This document shows positions 18,182 to 25,679 of a DNA stretch of 64,000 nt, piece after piece. Every line of letters starts with the position of its first letter. Positions within the stretch are counted from its first letter, which is position 1. The notes below the pieces were generated by a model. That model saw only the letters and a list, made by a program, of their open reading frames with translations. It was not told where the DNA came from and ran no database searches. A program made the position numbers and the translations under genes. Source of the DNA: JANELJ01 sp024511395 (lineage in GTDB: Bacteria; Pseudomonadota; Gammaproteobacteria; GRL18); assembly GCA_963681975.1 (NCBI GenBank), contig OY820613.1, positions 3,945,926 through 4,009,925 of the forward strand. The letters run 5' to 3'.

Positions 18182-19759
18182 ATGCCGTATCAGGAATTTA
18201 CCAGACGTCTGAATGCCTTAAAAGCATTATCTGCTTCCCCGTTGTTTGCCGGCAATAAAATCGGCCTGGAAAAGGAAAGTCTGCGGGTCAGTCATACGGG
18301 TACACTGTCTTTATTATCCCACCCTGAAGCTCTGGGCTCGCCATTAACGCATCCTTATATCACTACGGATTATTCTGAAGCCCTGACGGAGTTTATTACT
18401 CCGCCTTTTGAAAATATTAAAGATGCCCTGAATTTTCTGCAAAATACCCAGAAGTTTGTCTATCAAAACCTAGACAATGAAATTCTCTGGGCCACCAGTA
18501 TGCCCTGTGTGGTGGCTGGTGAGTCCAGTATTCCTCTGGCCCGCTACGGCAGTTCCAATGCCGGTACCATGAAAACCGTTTATCGCCGGGGACTGGGTCA
18601 TCGTTACGGCCGGGTAATGCAGGTGATTGCCGGAGTGCATTTTAATTTTTCCCTGGTAGAATCCTTCTGGCTCGTACTGCAGGAAATAGAAGGCGATAGC
18701 CGGGACTTACAGGATTATATTAATAGCCGTTATTTTGACCTGATCCGCAACAGTCAGCGTATGGGCTGGCTGGTGCCTTATCTGTTCGGTGCTTCTCCGG
18801 CCGTGTGCAAGTCCTTTTTAGTGGGCGGTTCTACGACACTGGCGGAGTTTGATAATAGTACCTATTATGAACCTTATGCTACCTCCCTGCGTATGGGAGA
18901 TATCGGCTATCAGAATAATAAGGAAAACGAGACCGGTATTAAGGCTTGCTATAAAGACATTGACTCTTATATTGCCAGCTTGACCTGGGCCATAAATACG
19001 TCCTATGAAGGTTATAAAAAATTCGGCTTTCTGGTGGACGGTCAGTATCAGCAGTTAAATTACAATATTCTGCAAATTGAAAATGAATACTATTCCACTA
19101 TACGTCCCAAACAGCTCCTGCAGGGGAATGAAAAACCCAATATTGCCTTGCGCAAACGCGGTGTAAAATATGTTGAACTGCGTTCCCTGGATGTCAATGC
19201 CTACGATCCGCTGGGCGTCAATGAGGATCAGCTGTATTTTCTCGAAGCCTTTTTATTATTCTGTTTATTGCAGGACAGCCCGATTATTGAGCTGCCTGAA
19301 CAGGCTGAAATTGATCACAATGAAATGCTTACTGCCCACAGGGGGCGGATGCCTGGTCTTAAACTGTCTCGTCAGCAAAAACAATACCGTTTAAAAGACT
19401 GGGCCATGGAAGTTATGCAGGAAATGACAGGAGTATGTGAATTACTGGATAGTGACGATCCGCACAAGCCCTATACCGCCAGCTTAAATAAGCAGACTCA
19501 GGCTGTTCAGGATCCGGAACTGACTCCCTCAGCCCGAATGCTGGATGATATGCGCCAGGATCATGAAAGTTTCCACCGTTTTGCTGAACGCATGTCCCGC
19601 CAGCATTTTCATTATTATAAAAATATTGAGCTAAACCCGGAACAGGAGCAGTTTTATATAGGTGAAACAGAAAAATCTATTAAAAAACAGCAGCAGATAG
19701 AAGCGTCTGACACACAGAGTTTTGAAGAATATCTGGACGAATATTTTGCTCAGAGCTGA
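18182..19759 (+). CDS. gshA: Glutamate-cysteine ligase
   Basis: ATP-dependent first step of glutathione synthesis. The 525 residues match the proteobacterial type 1 GshA (about 518 in E. coli). Recognisable parts include GLEKESLRVS near the N-terminus and TTDYSEALTEFITPP (glutamate site). ARYGSSNAGTMKTVYR, VIAGVHFNFSL and VKYVELRSLDVNAYDPLG follow. Its start directly follows the PerM-like gene's stop, so they are probably one transcript. No lesions. Confidence 0.97.
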   Translation: MPYQEFTRRLNALKALSASPLFAGNKIGLEKESLRVSHTGTLSLLSHPEALGSPLTHPYITTDYSEALTEFITPPFENIKDALNFLQNTQKFVYQNLDNEILWATSMPCVVAGESSIPLARYGSSNAGTMKTVYRRGLGHRYGRVMQVIAGVHFNFSLVESFWLVLQEIEGDSRDLQDYINSRYFDLIRNSQRMGWLVPYLFGASPAVCKSFLVGGSTTLAEFDNSTYYEPYATSLRMGDIGYQNNKENETGIKACYKDIDSYIASLTWAINTSYEGYKKFGFLVDGQYQQLNYNILQIENEYYSTIRPKQLLQGNEKPNIALRKRGVKYVELRSLDVNAYDPLGVNEDQLYFLEAFLLFCLLQDSPIIELPEQAEIDHNEMLTAHRGRMPGLKLSRQQKQYRLKDWAMEVMQEMTGVCELLDSDDPHKPYTASLNKQTQAVQDPELTPSARMLDDMRQDHESFHRFAERMSRQHFHYYKNIELNPEQEQFYIGETEKSIKKQQQIEASDTQSFEEYLDEYFAQS

Positions 19760-19773
19760 TATTAGAGCGGTTA

Positions 19774-20151
19774 TTAAAACAGATGTCGCTCAATAAATTC
19801 TTCCACAAACGGCTCCCGCTGAGCGCTATGAAAGCGATCCACTTCCTCGCCATTAACAAAAGCAATAACGGTAGGAAATCCGCGTACTTTATAACGCCCG
19901 GCAATACGCATATTTTCATCCGCATCCACCTTTGCCAGTAAAAACTCACCACCATAGGCTTTGGATAGTTTATCCAGAATGGGCATTAAAACCCGGCAGG
20001 GTCCGCACCAGTCAGCACTGATATCAACTAAAACCAGCCGTTTATGCGATTCCTCAATAACGGTATGCTCAAAGTTCTGCTCGGTGGCATCCACTACATA
20101 AACTTCCGGCCCCAGTTCCGAGTGTAAATCTGGGTGATTATGTATATCCAT
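19774..20151 (-). CDS. Thioredoxin-fold protein with CGPC active site
   Basis: 125 residues with the canonical WCGPCR redox site (C49, C52) in a thioredoxin fold. The cis-proline region is GFPTVIAFVNGEEV. About 20 extra N-terminal residues precede the fold, so it is not the short housekeeping Trx but a thioredoxin-domain relative. No signal peptide, so cytoplasmic. Convergent with gshA with only 14 bp between the stops. It may draw on the same thiol metabolism, but that is inference. Confidence 0.9.
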   Translation of the reverse strand: MDIHNHPDLHSELGPEVYVVDATEQNFEHTVIEESHKRLVLVDISADWCGPCRVLMPILDKLSKAYGGEFLLAKVDADENMRIAGRYKVRGFPTVIAFVNGEEVDRFHSAQREPFVEEFIERHLF

Positions 20152-20224
20152 TCAAGTTCTTGTCTTTAAATCAAATTTCGGCTTATTATCCTGAATTTCA
20201 GAGCGTATATCCATATCTGCAGAC

Positions 20225-20258
20225 AAAAAAGCCCGTCTCTCAGAAGAAAGACGGGCTT
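20225..20258 (-). terminator. Intrinsic terminator after the Gly-rich protein gene
   Basis: Read on the minus strand, GCCCGTCT pairs with AGACGGGC across a 10-base loop and is followed by six T. It lies about 50 bp after the stop of the 20310-20738 gene. Confidence 0.88.
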
Positions 20259-20309
20259 TGTATTGCTTTAGCCTGTAACTAAACGGGCTGATAAATCAGC
20301 CAGTATGAG

Positions 20310-20738
20310 TTATTTTTTGGCGGCATCCTGTTTTGCGGGTGCTGCTGCAGGTGCCACTGCTGGAGGTGGTGTAGGGGCTGCATAAGGTGCATAACCGTAA
20401 CCATAGGGAGGATAATCATTGTTGATATAACGCTGATCACCATAACCCTGATAGCGGTTGTCCAGGTTATTATAGCCATTACCATAACCACTGCCTTCCA
20501 GAGAACCGCGGGTATTACCACGGCTACGACCGCGGCCACGGGCTTTAATGGTTATTTCTACATCACCATCCATATCGGCATCAGCAGAACCATCACCCCA
20601 GCCATTGCCATAAGCATTACCGTTTAAGTTGGTATTACTGTCACTATCATCACTCCATGGACCACCCCACCAAGCAGAAGCCGAGGCGGAAATCGTAACA
20701 GCTCCAACAATAGCGGCTGCAATTATTAGTTTTTTCAT
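20310..20738 (-). CDS. Small exported Gly/Tyr/Asn-rich protein, sulfur-globule-protein-like
   Basis: 142 residues with a clear signal peptide (MKKLIIAAAIVGAVTISASASA). The mature part is dominated by Gly, Asn, Tyr, Asp and Trp (AWWGGPWSDD, YGNGYNNLDNRYQGYGD, PPYGYGYAPYA) and ends in an Ala/Pro/Lys tail. Proteins of this composition coat periplasmic sulfur globules in sulfur-oxidising gammaproteobacteria (Sgp/CV family). A middle Arg/Gly stretch (KARGRGRSRGNTRG) is unusual for them. It has its own Shine-Dalgarno (GGAGAG) and terminator, so it is monocistronic. Low-complexity composition makes the family assignment tentative. Confidence 0.6.
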   Translation of the reverse strand: MKKLIIAAAIVGAVTISASASAWWGGPWSDDSDSNTNLNGNAYGNGWGDGSADADMDGDVEITIKARGRGRSRGNTRGSLEGSGYGNGYNNLDNRYQGYGDQRYINNDYPPYGYGYAPYAAPTPPPAVAPAAAPAKQDAAKK

Positions 20739-20867
20739 TTTATACTCTCCAGTATTCTTTTTTACAGTTATTTTTTTGTTATGTGTTGTTGCTGTTTTAT
20801 CTTATAGCTTATATAGATTGAATATAAGTTGAACCTTTTAATATTCAACCTGTCTATTTATATGATG

Positions 20868-20903
20868 AATTACTTATATTGCTAAGTATCAATATAAGTA
20901 ATT
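20868..20903. promoter_or_regulatory. Perfect 14-bp AT-rich palindrome upstream of the Gly-rich gene
   Basis: AATTACTTATATTG (20868-20881) and CAATATAAGTAATT (20890-20903) pair perfectly around an 8-base spacer. It lies about 130 bp upstream of the Gly-rich gene start and about 110 bp before ssrA. A protein-binding operator is more likely than a terminator, since there is no GC core. It could serve either flanking gene. Confidence 0.55.
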
Positions 20904-20975
20904 AGTAATTTCCCTAATTGTGACTACTTTTTTCATGGTTTAAGTGATTTACACAGCTTAAACAGTCCGGGCCAA

Positions 20976-21004
20976 TTGAAAACTGACCACTTCGCCCTTA
21001 TACT
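20976..21004 (+). promoter_or_regulatory. Sigma-70 promoter of ssrA
   Basis: TTGAAA at 20976-20981 and TATACT at 20999-21004 with an ideal 17-bp spacer, ten bases before the mature tmRNA 5' end. Confidence 0.85.
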
Positions 21005-21013
21005 ATTAAATAA

Positions 21014-21374
21014 GGGGATGAAACGGCTTCGACAGAGATTGGAACCCTGAAGTTCATGCCGAGAAATTTCAGTACTCTCGTAAAACAGTCTGGAAACTTA
21101 AAGTAATTGCAAACGATGATAATTACGCTCTAGCTGCTTAAAAACTGGCTAGCTTTTGACTACCTTTATCTGTGGGGGTAACTCAGAAGTCACTTAACAC
21201 AGCTTTCGCCCGTTATTCAGTCCGAGTTTAGCGGGTTAAACTTTAAACGGACTCGTGAGGATTTGCCTTGGCTACCCGGCAAAAACTCATTAAAACTACC
21301 GGTAGTGCTAAGCATGTAAAAAACTGATGGCAGAAGGTTTCTGGACGCGGGTTCGACTCCCGCCATCTCCACCA
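21014..21374 (+). ncRNA. ssrA: tmRNA (transfer-messenger RNA)
   Basis: One-piece 361-nt tmRNA that rescues stalled ribosomes and tags their nascent chains for proteolysis. The 5' end GGGGATGAAACGGCTTCGAC and the 3' end GGTTCGACTCCCGCCATCTC with encoded CCA form the alanine-tRNA-like domain. The resume frame at 21109-21141 reads ANDDNYALAA then TAA, a typical gammaproteobacterial tag. It has a strong promoter and a terminator. The ssrA 3' end is a classic integration site, and accessory DNA begins right after it. Confidence 0.97.
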
Positions 21375-21382
21375 ATAATAGA

Positions 21383-21411
21383 AGGTCAACCATTCTCGGT
21401 TGGCCTTTTTT
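21383..21411 (+). terminator. Intrinsic terminator of ssrA
   Basis: AGGTCAACC pairs with GGTTGGCCT (one wobble) around a 6-base loop, followed by a T-run. It begins 9 bp after the CCA end. Confidence 0.85.
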
Positions 21412-21779
21412 ATTGACTACTCCTGCGTACCGATGCAGGTTCTGGCATACTCTTACGGACTCCCCAACGCAACCATCCAGCCCACTTCTCAGCAGAATAC
21501 GCTCTCTCTGGCCGGATGTTCTCCGTACCTCTCACCCACGCCAAAGAGCGAGTCCATGACCAGAGAATATTCACCCCTTTAAAATCAGACGCTTATTACC
21601 GGACTAATCGAAGGGTTGGATTGCTGAATTGGATGAGCAAAGGGAACAGATAACTTTGCCAAAAACACCAATACACAACAAAATAGATTGATCATTGTAC
21701 TCATTTGTATTATTTTGACACTTATTGCTTATAAACATAATCAATAAGCCTCCAATTTATATTATTTTAAGAGAAGCCA
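21412..21779. other. Gene-free gap between ssrA and the defence operon
   Basis: No supportable gene. A short open frame at 21400-21582 runs out of the ssrA terminator and has no ribosome-binding site. The last 100 bp are very AT-rich and presumably hold the promoter of the downstream operon. I saw no copy of the ssrA 3' end elsewhere by eye and no integrase. Confidence 0.5.
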
Positions 21780-21965
21780 ATGAGCGATGAAATCCTGACA
21801 ATTAAAGAAGTCGCGGCCTATCTCAAGGTTAACGAAAGAACAGTATATCGGTTGGCAGCAGGTAAAAAGATCCCTGCATTTAAAGTTGGGAACGCATGGC
21901 GTTTCCGGAAAGAAGAGGTCGACCAATGGATCTCCGATCAATCATCCCCTGTAGATAAAAATTAA
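21780..21965 (+). CDS. Small excisionase-like helix-turn-helix DNA-binding protein
   Basis: 61 residues, essentially one HTH_17/MerR-like winged helix: LTIKEVAAYLKVNERTVYRL, then GKKIPAFKVGNAWRF and a C-terminal DQWISDQ. The fold is shared by excisionases and small regulators. A Shine-Dalgarno (AAGAGAAG) lies before the ATG. It is the first gene of the defence operon, 10 bp before the SNF2 helicase. Its likely job is autoregulation or DNA targeting of that helicase; both are inference. Confidence 0.85.
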   Translation: MSDEILTIKEVAAYLKVNERTVYRLAAGKKIPAFKVGNAWRFRKEEVDQWISDQSSPVDKN

Positions 21966-21975
21966 GGGGTTTGGG

Positions 21976-24849
21976 ATGCAGATCACTGATCATCAAGCAA
22001 AATACTATGCTCACGAACTTACCATCCAACATGCTGCAGATGGCATCGACAGACTCTCCCAGTCCCTTTTTGATGCCAGTGTTGATTTGAATCCCCATCA
22101 GATTAATGCCGCCCTTTTTGCACTAAATAACCCGCTAAGCAAAGGCGTTATCCTAGCCGATGAAGTAGGCTTAGGTAAAACAATTGAGGCAGGACTAGTT
22201 CTATCCCAGTATTGGGCTGAACGTAAACGCAAGTTACTGATTATCTGCCCCGCCTCCCTTAGAAGACAATGGGCACAGGAACTACAAGAGAAGTTTCATC
22301 TTCCCTCTCAAATCCTTGATGCAAGAACCTGGAAAAATCTGCAAAAAAATGGGACCGACAAACCACTCGCAAATAAGCAGGTGGTGATCATGTCATACCA
22401 CTACGCTGCGCGTTTAGAGGAACAGTTACTCCTTCAGCCATGGGATCTAGTGGTTATCGATGAAGCCCATAAATTACGCAATGCACACCGTAGCAGCAAT
22501 AAAATGGGTCAAGCCCTAAAACGCACACTCGCTGGCCGAAAGAAACTACTACTAACAGCAACACCACTACAGAATTCATTAATGGAGCTTTATGGATTAT
22601 CAACGGTAATCGATGAACACCTATTTGGTGATGATAGAACATTTCGTCAACACTATGTCCAGGGTGAAAGTTCCTTAGCAGAATTGCAGTCTAGACTTAA
22701 AGGCTTTATTCACCGGACATTACGCAAGGACGTACTCGAATATGTACGCTATACGCAACGACAAACGCTAACTGTTCCGTTTACCCCATCACAGCAAGAA
22801 CAGAAGTTATACAATGGCATTAGTGCACTTTTGGAACGAGATCAAAGCTATGCATTACCTAAGCAACAACGTCACCTTACGGGACTAATTCTTAGAAAGC
22901 TACTAGCGTCTAGTTCTTTTGCTGTCCTAAACACACTAGAAACAATAAAACGCCGCCTAGAAGCGTTGCAAACTGGCCAAGAAGAAACCGAAGACTTTGT
23001 TACCAACCTAGTTGAAGACGATGAGTTAGACCCGGAGTACATCGAAGCATCTATTGAAGTAGAAACCACTGAAGATCAGAATGAAATAGATCAAGATCTA
23101 CTTCTCCAGGAAATTAAAGAACTTGAAAGCTACATTGAACAAGCCAAAGCAATCACAACAGATAGTAAGGCAACAGCTTTGCTCTCTGCTTTATCTCAAG
23201 GTTTTGAACAGATGGCGACCATGGGAGCCCCCCGAAAAGTCATTATCTTTACCGAGTCAAAACGAACACAGGAATACCTAACAAGGTTTCTAGAAGCAGC
23301 AGGCTTTCAGGATAAAATTGTTACTTTTAGCGGTTCCAATAATCACCCTGCTGCAACAGAAATCTATCAACAATGGCTTACTGAAAACCAACAAACTGAC
23401 AAAATAACAGGTTCACCACAAGTTGATCGACGCTCTGCACTAATTGACCACTTTAAAAATAGTGCAGAAATAATGATAGCAACAGAAGCTGCTGCAGAAG
23501 GTGTCAATTTACAATTCTGCTCACTCGTTATTAACTATGACCTACCATGGAATCCCCAACGTGTAGAACAACGAATTGGACGCTGTCACCGTTATGGACA
23601 AAAATTTGATGTAGTTGTCATTAATTTCCTAAATAAAGCTAACAAAGCAGATCAACGAGTTCTTGAACTATTAACCGAAAAATTCCATCTTTTTGATGGC
23701 ATATTTGGCGCATCAGATGATGTACTAGGTGCTATTGAATCAGGATTAGATTTTGAAAAGCGTATCCAAGATATTTACAACAACTGCCGCACCCCGGAAG
23801 CCATCGACACTGCATTTGAGCAACTGCAAAAGGAGCTGGAGTCGGACATTAATGAAAAGATGCAGAAAACACGACAACTGCTGCTAGAAAACTTTGATGA
23901 AGACATCCATGACCTTCTAAAACTTCAACTAGATGCCGCTGAACAGCGTCTTGATAAAGTAGGCCGCTGGTTTTGGGCGTTGACTCGGCATCAACTTCAA
24001 GAATATGCAGACTTTGATGAAACAACACATAGTTTTAAACTAATAAATTCTATTGCCGATTCACCCACAGGGATCTATCAACTAATTCGGCGGAGCAATA
24101 ATAAAACACATACATTAGCGCATGCACACACCTATCGCCTTACACAACCACTAAGTGAGTGGGTTATTAACCAGGCTAAATCTAAACCATTAGAGAGTGC
24201 CGTCATTGAATTTGATTACAGCGCCCATAACGCCAAAATTTCCGTAATTGAAAAGCTTACTAGGCAGAATGGTGCATTAATCCTACAAAAATTCTCAATC
24301 GAATCCCTAGAACGCAGTGAAGATCACCTAATATTTGCAGCCATCAATAACAAGGGAGAAATCATACCTGGCGAAGTTGCGCAAAAATTAATGCAGCTAC
24401 CTGCACGTGTAACTCAGCCGGTACGCTCCCAGGTATTCAGCGAAGCTGCTCTATCTTCACTCAACACCCAGCTCAATAAAAAACGCAATGAAATAACAAA
24501 AAATATTAACGACCGAAACCTAAGATTCTTCGAGCAGGAAGTCATCAAGCTGGATGCTTGGGCAGACGATCTAAAAAACGGCTTAGAACAATCTATTAAA
24601 GAGTTGGATAAGGAAATAAAACAAGTTCGCAGAGAATCAAAAATTGCCCCAACGCTAGAAGAAAAACTATCTTTGCAAAAACAACAGAGAAAACTGGAAA
24701 GCCTTTGCAACAAAAGCCGACGAACACTTTTTGATAAACAAGATGAAATTGATGAGCGCCGTGAAAAACTTATTCATTCACTAGAGGGAAAGCTTAATAA
24801 AAAAACAAATATAGAACATTTATTTACTATTCAATGGACTGTTAAATGA
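21976..24849 (+). CDS. SNF2/RapA-like superfamily 2 helicase
   Basis: 957-residue ATP-dependent DNA translocase. Motif I is DEVGLGKT (62-69), motif Ia CPASLRRQW, motif II DEAH (162-165) and motif III LLTATPLQNS. The C-terminal helicase lobe has IIFTESKRTQEYL and the arginine-finger motif QRIGRCHRYGQ typical of SNF2/RapA proteins. The last 150 residues are highly charged and coiled-coil-like. No nuclease domain is evident. It overlaps the following methyltransferase remnant (ATGATG), so it belongs to that locus. SNF2 proteins next to methyltransferases occur in DISARM (DrmD) and other anti-phage systems, but the DISARM marker genes are absent. Confidence 0.92.
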   Translation: MQITDHQAKYYAHELTIQHAADGIDRLSQSLFDASVDLNPHQINAALFALNNPLSKGVILADEVGLGKTIEAGLVLSQYWAERKRKLLIICPASLRRQWAQELQEKFHLPSQILDARTWKNLQKNGTDKPLANKQVVIMSYHYAARLEEQLLLQPWDLVVIDEAHKLRNAHRSSNKMGQALKRTLAGRKKLLLTATPLQNSLMELYGLSTVIDEHLFGDDRTFRQHYVQGESSLAELQSRLKGFIHRTLRKDVLEYVRYTQRQTLTVPFTPSQQEQKLYNGISALLERDQSYALPKQQRHLTGLILRKLLASSSFAVLNTLETIKRRLEALQTGQEETEDFVTNLVEDDELDPEYIEASIEVETTEDQNEIDQDLLLQEIKELESYIEQAKAITTDSKATALLSALSQGFEQMATMGAPRKVIIFTESKRTQEYLTRFLEAAGFQDKIVTFSGSNNHPAATEIYQQWLTENQQTDKITGSPQVDRRSALIDHFKNSAEIMIATEAAAEGVNLQFCSLVINYDLPWNPQRVEQRIGRCHRYGQKFDVVVINFLNKANKADQRVLELLTEKFHLFDGIFGASDDVLGAIESGLDFEKRIQDIYNNCRTPEAIDTAFEQLQKELESDINEKMQKTRQLLLENFDEDIHDLLKLQLDAAEQRLDKVGRWFWALTRHQLQEYADFDETTHSFKLINSIADSPTGIYQLIRRSNNKTHTLAHAHTYRLTQPLSEWVINQAKSKPLESAVIEFDYSAHNAKISVIEKLTRQNGALILQKFSIESLERSEDHLIFAAINNKGEIIPGEVAQKLMQLPARVTQPVRSQVFSEAALSSLNTQLNKKRNEITKNINDRNLRFFEQEVIKLDAWADDLKNGLEQSIKELDKEIKQVRRESKIAPTLEEKLSLQKQQRKLESLCNKSRRTLFDKQDEIDERREKLIHSLEGKLNKKTNIEHLFTIQWTVK

Positions 24850-25662
24850 TGAGATTAAACAAGACAGACACATCATTTATACGGCTACCAAAACTAGCCT
24901 TATGCAAAGACCGAAACGTTCTTCCAAAGTCTAACTATATTCATGGCGAACCGACAGACTGGTTTACCAATGAAAACCTAGACAAATATAATTTAAAGGC
25001 GATAACTGTGGATTTCTTTGTTAACTGGTCCACAAATCCTGTTAGGTTAAGTAGACTCATTTGCTGGCTCCGGAACAACTGGTGCAGTTGCTCACAAAAT
25101 GGGGCGAAAATGGATAATGATTGAATTAGGAGAGCACTGTCACACCCATATCATCCCCCGACTAAAAAAAGTAATTGATGGCGATGACCAAGGAGGTATT
25201 TCCAAAGTTGTTAATTGGCAAGGGGGCGGAGGTTTCCGCTACTACAAACTCGCCCCTTCTTTGGTTGAGTTCGATCGTTTTGGCCAGCCCGTTATCAATA
25301 AAACATACAACGCTGAAATGTTAGCTGAAGCCATCTGTAAATTGGAGGGCTTTACCTATGCACCATCCGATAGTGAATGGTGGAATCACGGTTACTCTAC
25401 TGAAACTGATTTTATATATGTTACCACACAAAACTTATCTGTAGAAAAACTGGAGCAAATATCTGAAGAAGTCGGCAGTGATAAGACACTATTGATAATG
25501 TGTGGAGCTTTCCGCTGCAAAGCCGATAAATTTTCAAATCTTACCATTAAAAAATTACCAAAAGCTGTATTAAAACATTGTGAGTGGGCACATGACGATT
25601 ACAGCTTAAATGTTCAAAACTTACCAATGGCCGACAGCGTCCCTGAACAAAACGACCTTTAG
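24846..25662 (+). pseudogene. DNA adenine methyltransferase remnant (type III Mod-like), internally deleted and frameshifted
   Basis: The first frame (24846 to 25124) gives LPKLALCKDRNVLPKSNYIH and more, starting inside the helicase stop. The second frame carries FAGSGTTGAVAHKMGRKW (about 25065-25120), the AdoMet-binding motif I of a beta-class N6-adenine methyltransferase. It continues through ELGEHCHTHIIPRL and WQGGGGFRYYKLAPSL to 25662. The catalytic DPPY motif and target-recognition region are nowhere in between. At about 270 residues against a usual 500-700, this is a large internal deletion plus a frame change. The C-terminal part could still be translated from ATG 25099, but no methylase activity is expected. 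Confidence 0.85.
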
Positions 25663-25679
25663 TATTTGAGGAATAAAAA

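Noticed and set aside
21400..21582. Possible 60-codon gene after ssrA
   Set aside because: It starts inside the ssrA terminator, has no Shine-Dalgarno and no recognisable pattern.
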